Assembly: GCA_964610385.1 (NCBI GenBank)
Contig: CAZSXW010000004.1
Location: forward strand, 177,575-241,574
DNA: 64,000 bases
Origin: CAZBSE01 sp964610385
GTDB taxonomy: Bacteria; Actinomycetota; Humimicrobiia; Humimicrobiales; Humimicrobiaceae
Reading direction: 5' to 3'
In this document: positions 8,276 to 18,100 of the stretch, in pieces
Layout: each line of letters starts with the position of its first letter
How positions within the stretch are numbered: the stretch's first letter is position 1
Made by a program: the position numbers and the translations under genes
Notes under the pieces: model-generated
What the model saw: the letters and a program-made list of their open reading frames with translations, nothing else
What the model was told of the DNA's origin: nothing
Database searches by the model: none

Positions 8276-10546
8276 ATGACTAGAGATATTAAAACAATAA
8301 TTTCCCAGATGACTCTGGAAGAAAAAGCAAGCCTATGCTCAGGTAAGGATTGGTGGAATACAAAAGCAATTAAGCGGCTTGGGATACCATCGATTAGAAT
8401 GTCCGATGGGGCTCATGGTATTAGAAAACAGATAGGTGATAAATTTTTTGAAAGTGCGCCTTCAATCTGTTTTCCTACCGGTTCTGCTCTGGCTGCTTCA
8501 TGGGATAGAAAGCTACTTGAAAAGGTAGGTTCTGCTTTAGGTGAGGAGTGTCAAGCTGAAAATATTTCTATCATTTTAGCCCCCTCAATAAATATCAAGC
8601 GTTCTCCATTATGTGGAAGAAACTTTGAGTATTATTCCGAAGATCCTTATCTATCTTCTGAACTAGCCGCCAGTTACATAAAAGGGGTGCAGAGCCAGGG
8701 TGTAGGTACATCAATTAAGCATTACGCTATGAACAATCAGGAGGAAAGAAGACTTACTGTAGATGTAAAAGTTGACGAGCGAACAATAAGAGAGATATAC
8801 CTTGCCAATTTTGAAGTTGCGGTAAAACAATCTCAACCCTGGACAGTAATGTGTGCCTACAATAAAGTAAATGGGAAGTATTGCTCGGAAAATAAATATC
8901 TCTTGACTGATATTTTAAGAAAAGAGTGGGGCTTTGAAGGTTTTGTAGTATCTGACTGGGGAGCCGTAAATGAAAGAGTTGATGGACTGGATGCAGGTCT
9001 GGAGCTGGAGATGCCCTTAAGTTATGGAATAGGAGAGAAGAAGATTATTGAAGCAATAAGAAGTGGTAAGCTGAAAGAGAGAATCCTAAATAGAGCGGTA
9101 GAGAGGCTTTTAAAGATTATATTTAAGGCTGCAGACAATAAAAAGAAAGATGCTACTTATGATAGAGAATTACATCATCAATTAGCAAGAGAGGTTGCCC
9201 GGGAATGTATGGTGCTGCTAAAAAATAAAGATAATATTCTACCGATAAAAAGAGAAGGTATACTTGCTGTAATAGGAGCATTTGCTAAAAATCCTAAATA
9301 TCAGGGAGGGGGTAGTTCTAATGTGAATCCTACTAGAATAGAGAATGCCTATGATGAGATTAAAAAGATAGCAGGAGATAGCATAGAGATTTTATATACA
9401 GAAGGATACAGGATGGATAGTGACATGATGGACAGGGATTTGATTAGCGAAGCTATAAAAAAGGCAAAGCAATCAGACATAGCAGTTATATTTGCAGGAC
9501 TACCAGATAAGTATGAATCGGAAGGGTATGACAGAGAAAATATGAACATGCCTAAAAATCACACAAGGCTAATAGAGGCTATAGCCGAGGTTAATGATAA
9601 TATAGTTGTGGTATTGAGTAACGGTTCTCCGATAGAAATGCCGTGGATTAGTAAGGTAAAAGCTGTATTAGAGGGATACTTAGGTGGGCAGGCAGGAGGT
9701 GGAGCTGTAGCTGACTTATTGTTTGGTATTGCCAATCCTTCCGGAAAGTTAGCTGAGACCTTTCCTCAAAAATTGAGTCATAGCTCTTCGTACTTAAACT
9801 ATCCTGGAGAGGAGAATACGGTAGAGTACAGAGAAGGACTGTTTGTAGGCTACAGATATTATGATGCAAAGAATATTAAACCATTATTTCCTTTTGGTTA
9901 TGGATTAAGCTATACAAGTTTTAAATATAGCAGTATTTCACTTGATAGAAAAGAAATGTCCGATAATGAGGTAGTAAATGTGACAGTTAAAGTAAAAAAT
10001 ACAGGTAAGGTAAAAGGTAAAGAAGTTATACAACTGTATATAAGAGATGTTAAGAGTAGTGTTATGAAGCCCGATAAGGAACTGAAAGGTTTTACTAAAG
10101 TAGAGCTTGAGCCGGGTGAGGAGAAGGAAGTCACTTTTAGCCTTGGTAAAAGGGCTTTTGCTTATTATAACGTAGAGATAGGGGACTGGTATGTAGAGAG
10201 TGGTGATTTTGAAATATTAGTTGGTGGGTCTTCAAAGGGTATGGCCCTTAAAGAAACCATTAGTGTTAAGTCCAGCAGTACTGTTAAAAAGAAATATAGT
10301 AAAAATTCAATTGTAGGGGATTTAATAAACGATCCTGTTAGTGCCGAAGTAATTCAGGAAATAACCGAGTATTTTAAAAAGAAAAATATTATGCTGTCTG
10401 CTACGGATGAAAAGCATAAAAGGAATATGTTAGAAGCCTTTTTTAAAAATATGCCGCTTCGCGGTCTGATTACTTTTAGTAACGGAGCTATAAAAGAGGA
10501 AATGATAGACAAAGTAATAAAAAAACTAAATAATAAAATTTGGTAA
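8276..10546 (+). CDS. Glycoside hydrolase family 3 (beta-glucosidase-like)
   Basis: 756 residues without signal peptide. It begins with the GH3 opening 'MTLEEKASLCSG', followed by a KHYAMNNQE stretch and the nucleophile in VVSDWGAV (Asp227). The GH3 C-terminal alpha/beta domain and a fibronectin-III-like domain (about residues 560-650, with PFGYGLSYT just before it) follow, then an unusual extra tail of about 90 residues. GH3 enzymes release beta-linked glucose, xylose or related sugars from non-reducing ends. It is the last hydrolase of the locus, 91 bases after the esterase-like gene and 123 bases before the regulator. Confidence 0.9.
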   Translation: MTRDIKTIISQMTLEEKASLCSGKDWWNTKAIKRLGIPSIRMSDGAHGIRKQIGDKFFESAPSICFPTGSALAASWDRKLLEKVGSALGEECQAENISIILAPSINIKRSPLCGRNFEYYSEDPYLSSELAASYIKGVQSQGVGTSIKHYAMNNQEERRLTVDVKVDERTIREIYLANFEVAVKQSQPWTVMCAYNKVNGKYCSENKYLLTDILRKEWGFEGFVVSDWGAVNERVDGLDAGLELEMPLSYGIGEKKIIEAIRSGKLKERILNRAVERLLKIIFKAADNKKKDATYDRELHHQLAREVARECMVLLKNKDNILPIKREGILAVIGAFAKNPKYQGGGSSNVNPTRIENAYDEIKKIAGDSIEILYTEGYRMDSDMMDRDLISEAIKKAKQSDIAVIFAGLPDKYESEGYDRENMNMPKNHTRLIEAIAEVNDNIVVVLSNGSPIEMPWISKVKAVLEGYLGGQAGGGAVADLLFGIANPSGKLAETFPQKLSHSSSYLNYPGEENTVEYREGLFVGYRYYDAKNIKPLFPFGYGLSYTSFKYSSISLDRKEMSDNEVVNVTVKVKNTGKVKGKEVIQLYIRDVKSSVMKPDKELKGFTKVELEPGEEKEVTFSLGKRAFAYYNVEIGDWYVESGDFEILVGGSSKGMALKETISVKSSSTVKKKYSKNSIVGDLINDPVSAEVIQEITEYFKKKNIMLSATDEKHKRNMLEAFFKNMPLRGLITFSNGAIKEEMIDKVIKKLNNKIW

Positions 10547-10669
10547 TTAATTGCCGAAATTTATTACTTAATTAAATTATAAGGTAGTGTGAAAAATAAT
10601 AAAAGTCGTAAATTTTGTATAAAATATAGAAAATGTTTGTAATCTTAATTCCGAAACAAGGGGTCTAAT

Positions 10670-11875
10670 TTGGATTTTGAGACAGGCAAACCAAAATTAA
10701 TAAGAAAAATCAATAGAAAGTTAGTAATTGGTGTAATTAGGGAGGAACAAAATTGCACTCAGACCTATATTTCTAAGAAAACCGGTATTTCAAAACAGAC
10801 TGTAAGCAAAATCACTGCTAACTTGATTAAAGAAGGATTAGTGTTAGAAACCGGAATAGGAAAATCAACAGAAGAGGGGGGCAAGAAGCCAGTATTATTT
10901 ACATTTAATCCCAGTAGTAGATATGTGATAGGTGTTATGATAACCAGCAAAATAACAGCTGTACTTACTGATCTTAAATCAAATATCATTATAGAAAAAT
11001 CTATAGATACTCATTTTAAAAATGGCCATAATAAAGTTATGTCAAGAACATTAGAACTTCTAGATGAAATTATAAAGGAATCAAAGATAAAAAAAAGTAG
11101 ATTATCTGGAGTAGGTGTTGGGATACAGGGAATAATAAGCCATAAAAGGATAAAACTGCTTCCTAGTTTTATGGATTGGGAAAATGTATCTCTTGGTAAT
11201 TATTTAGAGAAGGGAATAGGTTGTAGAGTGTTTATCGAAAATGATAATAGATTAAGAGGCTATGGTGAAAAATGGTTTGGCCTGGCTAGAAATGTTAATA
11301 ACTTTGCTACTCTTTATATTGAGAGAGGTCTTGGAGCAGGTTTTTTTTACAATAATAAAGCAATCACCGGTTTTAATTACTACTCCGGAGAGATTGGTCA
11401 CTTGAAATTAAAAAAAGATGGACCAAAGTGTGGCTGTGGAGGAAACGGGTGTCTTGAAACAATGGTTAATATTGAAAGAATAAGAAGTCTTTTTAAAGAA
11501 AAAATCAAATCAGGTAGTTTTAATAGCTCCGTTTTTTATAAGAAGTTTAAAAATTCATTGAAATTAATCACTCCTGAAGTATTGTTTAATTATTCTTACA
11601 AAGGTGATGCTCTAGCTAAACAGATTGTTGATGATATTGCTTATTGGTTAGGGAAAGGCATTTCTGTTATATCAGCTACCCTGGATCCGGATCTTATTAT
11701 AATTCATGGGCCTTATGTAAACGGAGGAGAATATTTTCTTAAAAAAATAAGAGCATCAGCAAATGAAAATTTTTTACCAGATATTAAAAAAGAAATAAAT
11801 ATTAAGTACTCCAAATTAGGAGAAAGAGCCGGCTTAATCGGAGCAGTTGGTATGGTATTGGAGCATACTTTATAA
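10670..11875 (+). CDS. ROK-family transcriptional regulator (NagC/XylR type)
   Basis: 401 residues. An N-terminal winged helix-turn-helix (about residues 15-65, TYISKKTGISKQTVSK) is joined to a ROK sugar-kinase-like domain with the zinc motif CGCGGNGC near residue 254 and the GEIGH sequence before it. ROK regulators repress sugar operons and release DNA on binding a sugar or sugar phosphate. The start is TTG 10670 behind an AAGGGG box. Its place at the end of the glycan locus makes it the likely regulator of the 794-841 promoter, which is inference. Confidence 0.85.
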   Translation: MDFETGKPKLIRKINRKLVIGVIREEQNCTQTYISKKTGISKQTVSKITANLIKEGLVLETGIGKSTEEGGKKPVLFTFNPSSRYVIGVMITSKITAVLTDLKSNIIIEKSIDTHFKNGHNKVMSRTLELLDEIIKESKIKKSRLSGVGVGIQGIISHKRIKLLPSFMDWENVSLGNYLEKGIGCRVFIENDNRLRGYGEKWFGLARNVNNFATLYIERGLGAGFFYNNKAITGFNYYSGEIGHLKLKKDGPKCGCGGNGCLETMVNIERIRSLFKEKIKSGSFNSSVFYKKFKNSLKLITPEVLFNYSYKGDALAKQIVDDIAYWLGKGISVISATLDPDLIIIHGPYVNGGEYFLKKIRASANENFLPDIKKEINIKYSKLGERAGLIGAVGMVLEHTL

Positions 11876-11908
11876 GTTGTTTATGATTTCCGATATGGGG
11901 AAGATCCA

Positions 11909-12070
11909 ATGAGAGTGGTTCTGGAAGGTAGAGTAGTGCCCATTGGTAGAAGAAGGATTATACCAAAAAAGCTTGCAGCTGTAATAGACAAATCAATCTC
12001 TCCTGAAATGAAGCACCGCTATAAGAGTGCAGTCGAGATGAAAAGAGACTTGGATATAGCAACAAGGTAA
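11909..12070 (+). pseudogene. C-terminal remnant of a Ser/Thr protein kinase
   Basis: A 53-codon frame from ATG 11909 to TAA 12070. Its second half (VIDKSISPEMKHRYKSAVEM, then KRDL) matches the usual end of eukaryotic-type Ser/Thr kinases, where the last helix reads roughly 'KALSPDPxxRYxSAxEL'. Nothing of the ATP-binding lobe or catalytic loop is present upstream; that space is the ROK gene. It is probably a gene relic whose stop lies directly against the ATG of the lipoprotein gene at 12071. A translated small protein cannot be excluded. Confidence 0.6.
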
Positions 12071-13933
12071 ATGAATAGTAAAAAGCAGAAAAGGACAAAA
12101 GTAAAATTTAAATATCTTTACATATTTATATCAATCCTGCTAATAACTTCCCTTATATCCTGTAAGAACCAGTCTACTCAACCAGAAGAAGTACTTATTG
12201 AAGAAGATGGAGAAATCACAGAAGAAACTATAGAAGAAAAGAAAGAAGAGCAATCCGAAGTAAAAGAGACTATCTCCTCAGTTGAAATAACTGATGTATC
12301 CTGGCGTTCAAGTCCCGGAATTATTGAAGTAACTTTTAATAGATTTCCGGAATGGGGAAACTGGAATATGTATATTGATGATGTAGAATTCTCTTCAGAA
12401 GGTAATGCAGGAGATCCGGTGTTTAGACCAACTACGGCTCTTGACGCATCCCCTACCGGTGTATTTATCGGAACTAAACCCTGGGCTACCAGCCTTATAG
12501 ATGTCGATTTTCCATGTTGCGGGACTATCCAGTTCTATATTCCCGGTGAGGGACTTACCAATGAATATAAATTCAATCTTGTCGATTCTGGTTGTCAGAC
12601 TGCTTCTAAAAAAGAATGTCCATCCGAGTGGACAAAGCACTCTGGAGACTTGGTAATAAGTGGAGCAGAAACTATGATAATAGAGGATGAAAAATACCTG
12701 CAGCAGGGCAATATATACGTAAACGATCAGGCTAAACTTATAGTTAGAAATTCCGAGTTAGCAATGGGCAGAGGTGATTTAGCCACTATACATGTTTATA
12801 TTTTTGTTAGTGAGGATGCCTCACTTGAAATAGAAAATTCTCTTATTTATCCTCAAAGTGGTCTGGTATGTGTAATGAATCATGGGGAAGTAAATATTAT
12901 AGATTCTCCTACATCTATACACTATTTTGATATGTCCTGGGGAGCAAAGTTGACTATGATAAATTCGGAAATGATATATACCATAGGAGGTCTTCTGCAA
13001 ATAAGCGGGGGAGATATAACACTTATCGATTCTACAATTGGAGCGCTTGGACTGCGGGTTCCTGCGGGTGCACATCTTGATATAAGTAATCTTAGGTCAG
13101 GAGTTTATTTTAAGTCATGGGATGTCCACGATATGATCCCGGAAGCTGATTACAATCTTACCATGGAAAGGACAAGTATTTTAAAAGATGATTTTACCGG
13201 AGAGCTTGAACATGGCCCTTATGAGAGGGGCTGGCTATTTTTCCTTGATCCAGATGCTCATGTCAGAATATCCGATTCAGAGCTTAGAAAGGTATTTATC
13301 GATCTTATAAACGAAGATGTTAGTTTTAAAAATCTTAAGATAGGAGTTCCTTCCAGCCTAAAGTATCGGGACATTGAGCTGACAGATGTTACAGTTATGG
13401 GTCAGTGGCCATTCACCATAACGGATTCGAATGTAACTATAAGTAATTCTGACTATCTTTTTCTTCAGCCAAGTGGACAATCAACTGTTTCTCTGATTGA
13501 TTCACATATGTGTGAATTCATTCCAAGAAATTTTTTTGGAGTAATGGATTTTGAAAATAGTCTATGGACTACTGCGGGAGAAATACTTGGAAATATATCA
13601 CACCATTCTATGAGCAATGATTTTACGATTAAAGGCAGCTTAGAGATTGAAGGAGTTAGAGAAAATCTACAATGGAAAGATGCGCAGGTGATAAGGGAAT
13701 ATGAAGTAATAGTAAAGGATGAAAATGATAATCCGATTAAAGGAGCCGTAGTAAAAATAGACGGAAAAACGTTTGTAACAGATAATTCCGGTAATACAAA
13801 ATTTAGCTTAATTTTAAATGAATCTAATTATATTGAGCCAAAAGATCTGGAAATATTTGAGGGTGAAAGTCTTATTGGTCAGAGGGAAATAGACTTTTTC
13901 ACTGAGACTCCAATAATTATAATTAGAGATTGA
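12071..13933 (+). CDS. Surface lipoprotein with beta-helix-like repeats
   Basis: 620 residues. A basic N-terminus, a hydrophobic segment and the lipobox LISC (Cys31) mark a lipoprotein, followed by a Glu-rich linker to about residue 75. The body holds short beta-strand repeats of the 'xxIxNSxI' kind (about residues 200-480), suggesting a right-handed parallel beta-helix. The C-terminal 80 residues resemble a carboxypeptidase-regulatory-like beta-sandwich (DENDNPIKGAVVKID). No catalytic signature is visible. A carbohydrate-binding or adhesive surface role is a guess. It appears to be a single-gene unit before an AT-rich gap. Confidence 0.65.
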   Translation: MNSKKQKRTKVKFKYLYIFISILLITSLISCKNQSTQPEEVLIEEDGEITEETIEEKKEEQSEVKETISSVEITDVSWRSSPGIIEVTFNRFPEWGNWNMYIDDVEFSSEGNAGDPVFRPTTALDASPTGVFIGTKPWATSLIDVDFPCCGTIQFYIPGEGLTNEYKFNLVDSGCQTASKKECPSEWTKHSGDLVISGAETMIIEDEKYLQQGNIYVNDQAKLIVRNSELAMGRGDLATIHVYIFVSEDASLEIENSLIYPQSGLVCVMNHGEVNIIDSPTSIHYFDMSWGAKLTMINSEMIYTIGGLLQISGGDITLIDSTIGALGLRVPAGAHLDISNLRSGVYFKSWDVHDMIPEADYNLTMERTSILKDDFTGELEHGPYERGWLFFLDPDAHVRISDSELRKVFIDLINEDVSFKNLKIGVPSSLKYRDIELTDVTVMGQWPFTITDSNVTISNSDYLFLQPSGQSTVSLIDSHMCEFIPRNFFGVMDFENSLWTTAGEILGNISHHSMSNDFTIKGSLEIEGVRENLQWKDAQVIREYEVIVKDENDNPIKGAVVKIDGKTFVTDNSGNTKFSLILNESNYIEPKDLEIFEGESLIGQREIDFFTETPIIIIRD

Positions 13934-14101
13934 ATGGTTTATAAGAATTTATAAAATTGCTTCTTAGGTTAATCTGGTTCTTTTTTCATATTTTCTATTT
14001 GAATATAATTAAAATTATAATTTTTGCCTATTTACATAAATACATAAATAGTCTATTATTATTATTATTTTTATTTTATATGCTATTTATAAAGGGACCT
14101 T

Positions 14102-14821
14102 TTGAAGAATCATCATAAAATAGAAAAAGACTATTTACCAATAAACAGATGGCCCCAGAATGAAAGACCCAGAGAAAAACTTATAAAATACGGCAGCCAG
14201 CATCTTACTAACTGTGAGCTTCTGGCAATAATGTTAAGGACGGGAACAAATAATAATAGAAGCAGCAGGTCGGCTCTGGACCTGGCTAAAGCGTTGCTAT
14301 CTAAATTTAAGAGTTTAAATGAACTGCTTAGCGCTTCAGCTGTAGAACTTACAGGTATCAAGGGTATAGGCTGGGCAAAGGCTTCCCAGATTATAGCTGC
14401 CCTGGAGCTGGGCAGGAGGGCGGTCTCGCAGAAAAACGGCAATAATTTGAGTTTCAGGTGCAGTGAGGAGGTAGCCAATTACTATATTCCTCTTCTTAAA
14501 GATTTAAAAAAGGAACAGTTTAGAGTAATACTGCTGGATATAAAAAACAGGGTAATAAAAGAGGTTCTCATCTCACAGGGAAGCCTGACAAGTTCGATAG
14601 TCCACCCCAGGGAAGTTATAAAACCGGCAGTAAAGGAATCAGCTGCATCGGTCATATTCATTCATAATCATCCTTCGGGTGACCCCGAGCCTTCCGTGGA
14701 TGATATGGAGATAACGGATAGATTATGCAAATCCTGTAAAATTATGGGTATCAGTGTCCTGGACCATATTATTGTCGCCGAAAGTGGGTACTTCAGCTTC
14801 AAGCAGAAGAAGTTGATCTAA
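14102..14821 (+). CDS. radC: RadC-family JAB/MPN protein, copy 1
   Basis: 239 residues. The N-terminal half has helix-hairpin-helix character (AVELTGIKGIGWAKASQI) and the C-terminal half is a JAB1/MPN metalloprotease-like domain with the metal motif IHNHPSGD near residues 187-194. The cellular role of RadC proteins is unsettled; members are common on mobile islands. The start is TTG 14102 after AAAGGGACC. The upstream block 14036-14082 (TATTTACATAAATACATAAA and following) is shared with the copies at 48520 and 53345, so promoter and gene were duplicated together. Copy 2 differs at only a modest number of positions. Confidence 0.9.
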   Translation: MKNHHKIEKDYLPINRWPQNERPREKLIKYGSQHLTNCELLAIMLRTGTNNNRSSRSALDLAKALLSKFKSLNELLSASAVELTGIKGIGWAKASQIIAALELGRRAVSQKNGNNLSFRCSEEVANYYIPLLKDLKKEQFRVILLDIKNRVIKEVLISQGSLTSSIVHPREVIKPAVKESAASVIFIHNHPSGDPEPSVDDMEITDRLCKSCKIMGISVLDHIIVAESGYFSFKQKKLI

Positions 14822-14930
14822 TAAGTAAACTGCTGTTATTTGTAGTAGTTATTTAGATTATAGTTCACTAATAGGCGAAAGTACAACGTTGCAGGCCAAT
14901 AAAAACAAAGATATAATAAAACGAATAGCT

Positions 14931-15106
14931 AAGGACCTCTTCGGATGAGCCTTGAATAGGGTAATAGTTAAAAGAGGAGGCAGCCATCGAGTGAGAGAGA
15001 TATCCGAAGTAGTCCTTTGCCGTAGGAGTTTGATTTAGAGCTTCCGTTTAAATCACGCAGTTTTCGGGCGAGAATTGGGCGTGGTATTGGTAGGATTTTT
15101 GCCCAA
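14931..15106 (+). ncRNA. Candidate structured RNA or leader upstream of giant secreted protein
   Basis: The 350-base gap 14822-15177 has no convincing gene but several paired segments. 14931-14946 (AAGGACCTCTTCGGAT) pairs with 15002-15017 over 16 positions with two mismatches. TGATTTA 15031-15037 pairs with TAAATCA 15049-15055, and TTGGGC 15075-15080 with GCCCAA 15101-15106. The region is richer in G+C than typical spacers here and ends 70 bases before the GTG start at 15178. I could not match it to a known riboswitch or ribozyme core. It could be a cis-regulatory leader, a separate small RNA or debris of a mobile element. Confidence 0.35.
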
Positions 15107-15177
15107 GATTGGTTGACGTATTTAATATATTAATAAATCTGATAATGTTTTACCACAAAGTAGGAAGGTGACCATGA

Positions 15178-18100
15178 GTGAGTACCGGCAAGTTTAAAAT
15201 TGTTTGCTTTGCCTTATGCACTGTACTTCTTTCCCTAACACTCTTTGCAGCAACGAACGTTATAACAGCAACCGCCCATCCCGCTCAAGATGATTGTATT
15301 GTCAAGGGTGAGGAAGTGGCCAAGAATGAAACAGTACCTGATTCATTGCCCACTACGATCAAACAGGTTGGACAGATTGGAGGCCCAACCCAAGCTGTAG
15401 CAGTGCAGGGTAACTATGCATATGTTGGTATGGGATTACGGCTGCTAGTGCTGGATGTTTCTAATCCTGCCGCGCCACAAGAGGTGGGAGCAACAGAGCC
15501 CTTGGGAGGATTTTTGAAAGACGTAGCTATTGAGGGCAACACTGCTTATGTAGTCGATAGTGCAGGCTTATGGGTAGTGGATGTCTCTAATCCGGCCCAT
15601 CCGAATGAAGTTGGATTCTATAGTACTCCAGGGTATGCAGAGGGGGTGACTGTTGCCGGACGATATGCCTATGTGGCTGACGGCTGGGCGGGCTTGCGAG
15701 TGATGGACATCTCTGACCAAGCCAACCTGACTGAGGTTGGATTTGTTTATACTCTTGGATATGCATTCGATGTAACCGTCGCCGGGGACATGGCCTATGT
15801 GGCTGGTGCCGGGGCAGGTCTGCGGATAGTTGATATTTCTAATCCTGCGCACCCCACAGAAGTGGGCTTTTATGATACCCAGGGCTATACTCATGACATA
15901 GCTGTTGCTGGTGATATTGCCTATATAGCCGATGAATGGGAAGGCCTGCGGGTTATAGATATCTCCGAGCCTACAAGCCCTATTGAGGTAGGATATCACT
16001 CCACGCTAGGACAGGCCTTTGGTGTGGCTGTAGAGGAAGATACTGTGTATATAGCTGATGCATTCAAGGGATTACGAGTTATAGATGTATCATCTCCTTC
16101 TTCACCAAAAGAACTGGGTGCGTGTGAGGTTAAGGGGCATGCAGGAACGGTCGTTGTTGCTGGAAACAGAGTATATATTACTGACAGAAAAAACGGACTT
16201 AGGATAATAGATATATCTAACTTATATTCTCCAACCCAGATTGGTATTTATCTAGCTCTTGGGTATGCCGAAGCAGTAACGGTCTCTGGAAATTACGCAT
16301 ATGTTGCAGCAGGTTCTGACGGTCTTCGAGTAGTTGACATCTCAAATCCAGTTAGAGCTAGGCAGGTAGGACATTACGATTGTCAGGGATATGCGACAAA
16401 TGTTGCAGTGGATGGAAACTATGTCTATGTAACCACTGGATTTAATTTCAGTGAGTCGGGTGCTTCTTTACATATAGTTGACGTCTCAAATCCGAGTAAG
16501 CCCTCGATGGTTGCTTTATCTAAAGAAGGAATAAATCCTGAATACCTTGATATTGTTGTTTCTGATGGCATTGCCTATATAGCAAATGGGAGGGGGCTGG
16601 TAGTAGTAATGAACCCGAATGATCCCTTCGAAGATGGATACATCCCTTTGACGACACAGGACTTAAGTATTATGACTACAGGTCTAGATGTAAGTGAAAC
16701 ATTGGCTTATATGGCTTCAGATGAACTAGGTGTAAACATTGTAGATGTATCCAATCCCCAAAATCTGACTTTGATAGGGACGTTCTCGAGTGAATCATTC
16801 TTTGCCGGGGATATCACTGTGGTAGGGGATAGGGCATATGTGGCAGCCGACAAAGGTGGCCTAGTAGTACTAGACGTGTCGAATTCAGCTAAGCCGCTTG
16901 AAATGGGATCTTTTGAAACGCAAGGACGGGCAGTTCATGTGGCTGTGGATGGAGATACTGCCTATGTGGCTACAGGCAAAAGTGGATTCTCAGCAGTGGA
17001 TATCTCTGATCCCTTTAGCCTCAGATTGATAACTAAGTATAATACTCCTGGTTATGCATATGAGGTAGTTGTAAAAAACAATCTGCTATACGTTGCTGAT
17101 GGGGATGCTGGCTTACTAGTCTTCGAAGTAGTTCCTTCAAACGCATTGAAAAACCAAGTGTTTTACCAATCTAACGAACCGTTAATAGACTATTCACAGA
17201 TAGTTGAAAGCACTATAATATACAGTGGGGTTATAGGCTATGCAATAGCTTGTGAACTTTCCTCCAGTTTAGCTACCAATATCCCTGATAATTTATCATC
17301 TAATACTTTGGTTGTGAATACAACTGCTGATAGTGGGGAAGGGAGCTTACGGAAGTGCCTAGAAAATGCTCGATATGGAGACACTATTATCTTCGATAGC
17401 CTGATTTTTCCACCTGATAATCCTGCTATGATTTCTTTATCTAGTCCCCTGCCAGCGATCACTCAGGGGAACATTACAATCGATGCTAGCAATGCAGGTG
17501 TGATACTCGATGGCAATGAACTTCAAGATTGTATGGGTATTAATCTAGATTCGGACAGAAATATTATAAGAGGATTGCAGATTCTTTTCTTTCCGGATGC
17601 TGGCATTAATATAGAAGGTAATGACAATACAATTGGAGGGGACAGGGGAGGAGGAAAAGGGCCGGTCGGTCAGGGAAATGTTGTAAGCGGAAATGGTGGC
17701 AATGGTGCTATCATAATTAGCGGGGATGATAATACTGTCATTGGCAACCTTATCGGGACTGATGTAAGCGGGAATATGGTAATTGGAAACGAAGGCATCG
17801 GTGTACACATTTTTGGGCGAAACAATAGAATAGGAGGAACTCAACCGTGGGAGAGGAACATCATAAGCGGGAATGGTTATGCTGGGGTAAGCCCACATTA
17901 CACTGGAAGTAATGGGAATTCCATCATTGGTAATTATATAGGAACGGATATAAGTGGAAGCTATGATTTTGGGAATGCAGGTGATGGGATAGCGATTGAG
18001 CAAGGTGCATTCAACAATCTTGTGAAAGAGAATCTAATCAGTGGAAATGATGGTGCTGGTGTCACAATTTGGGATTGGGGTAGTTCATATAACACAGTAG

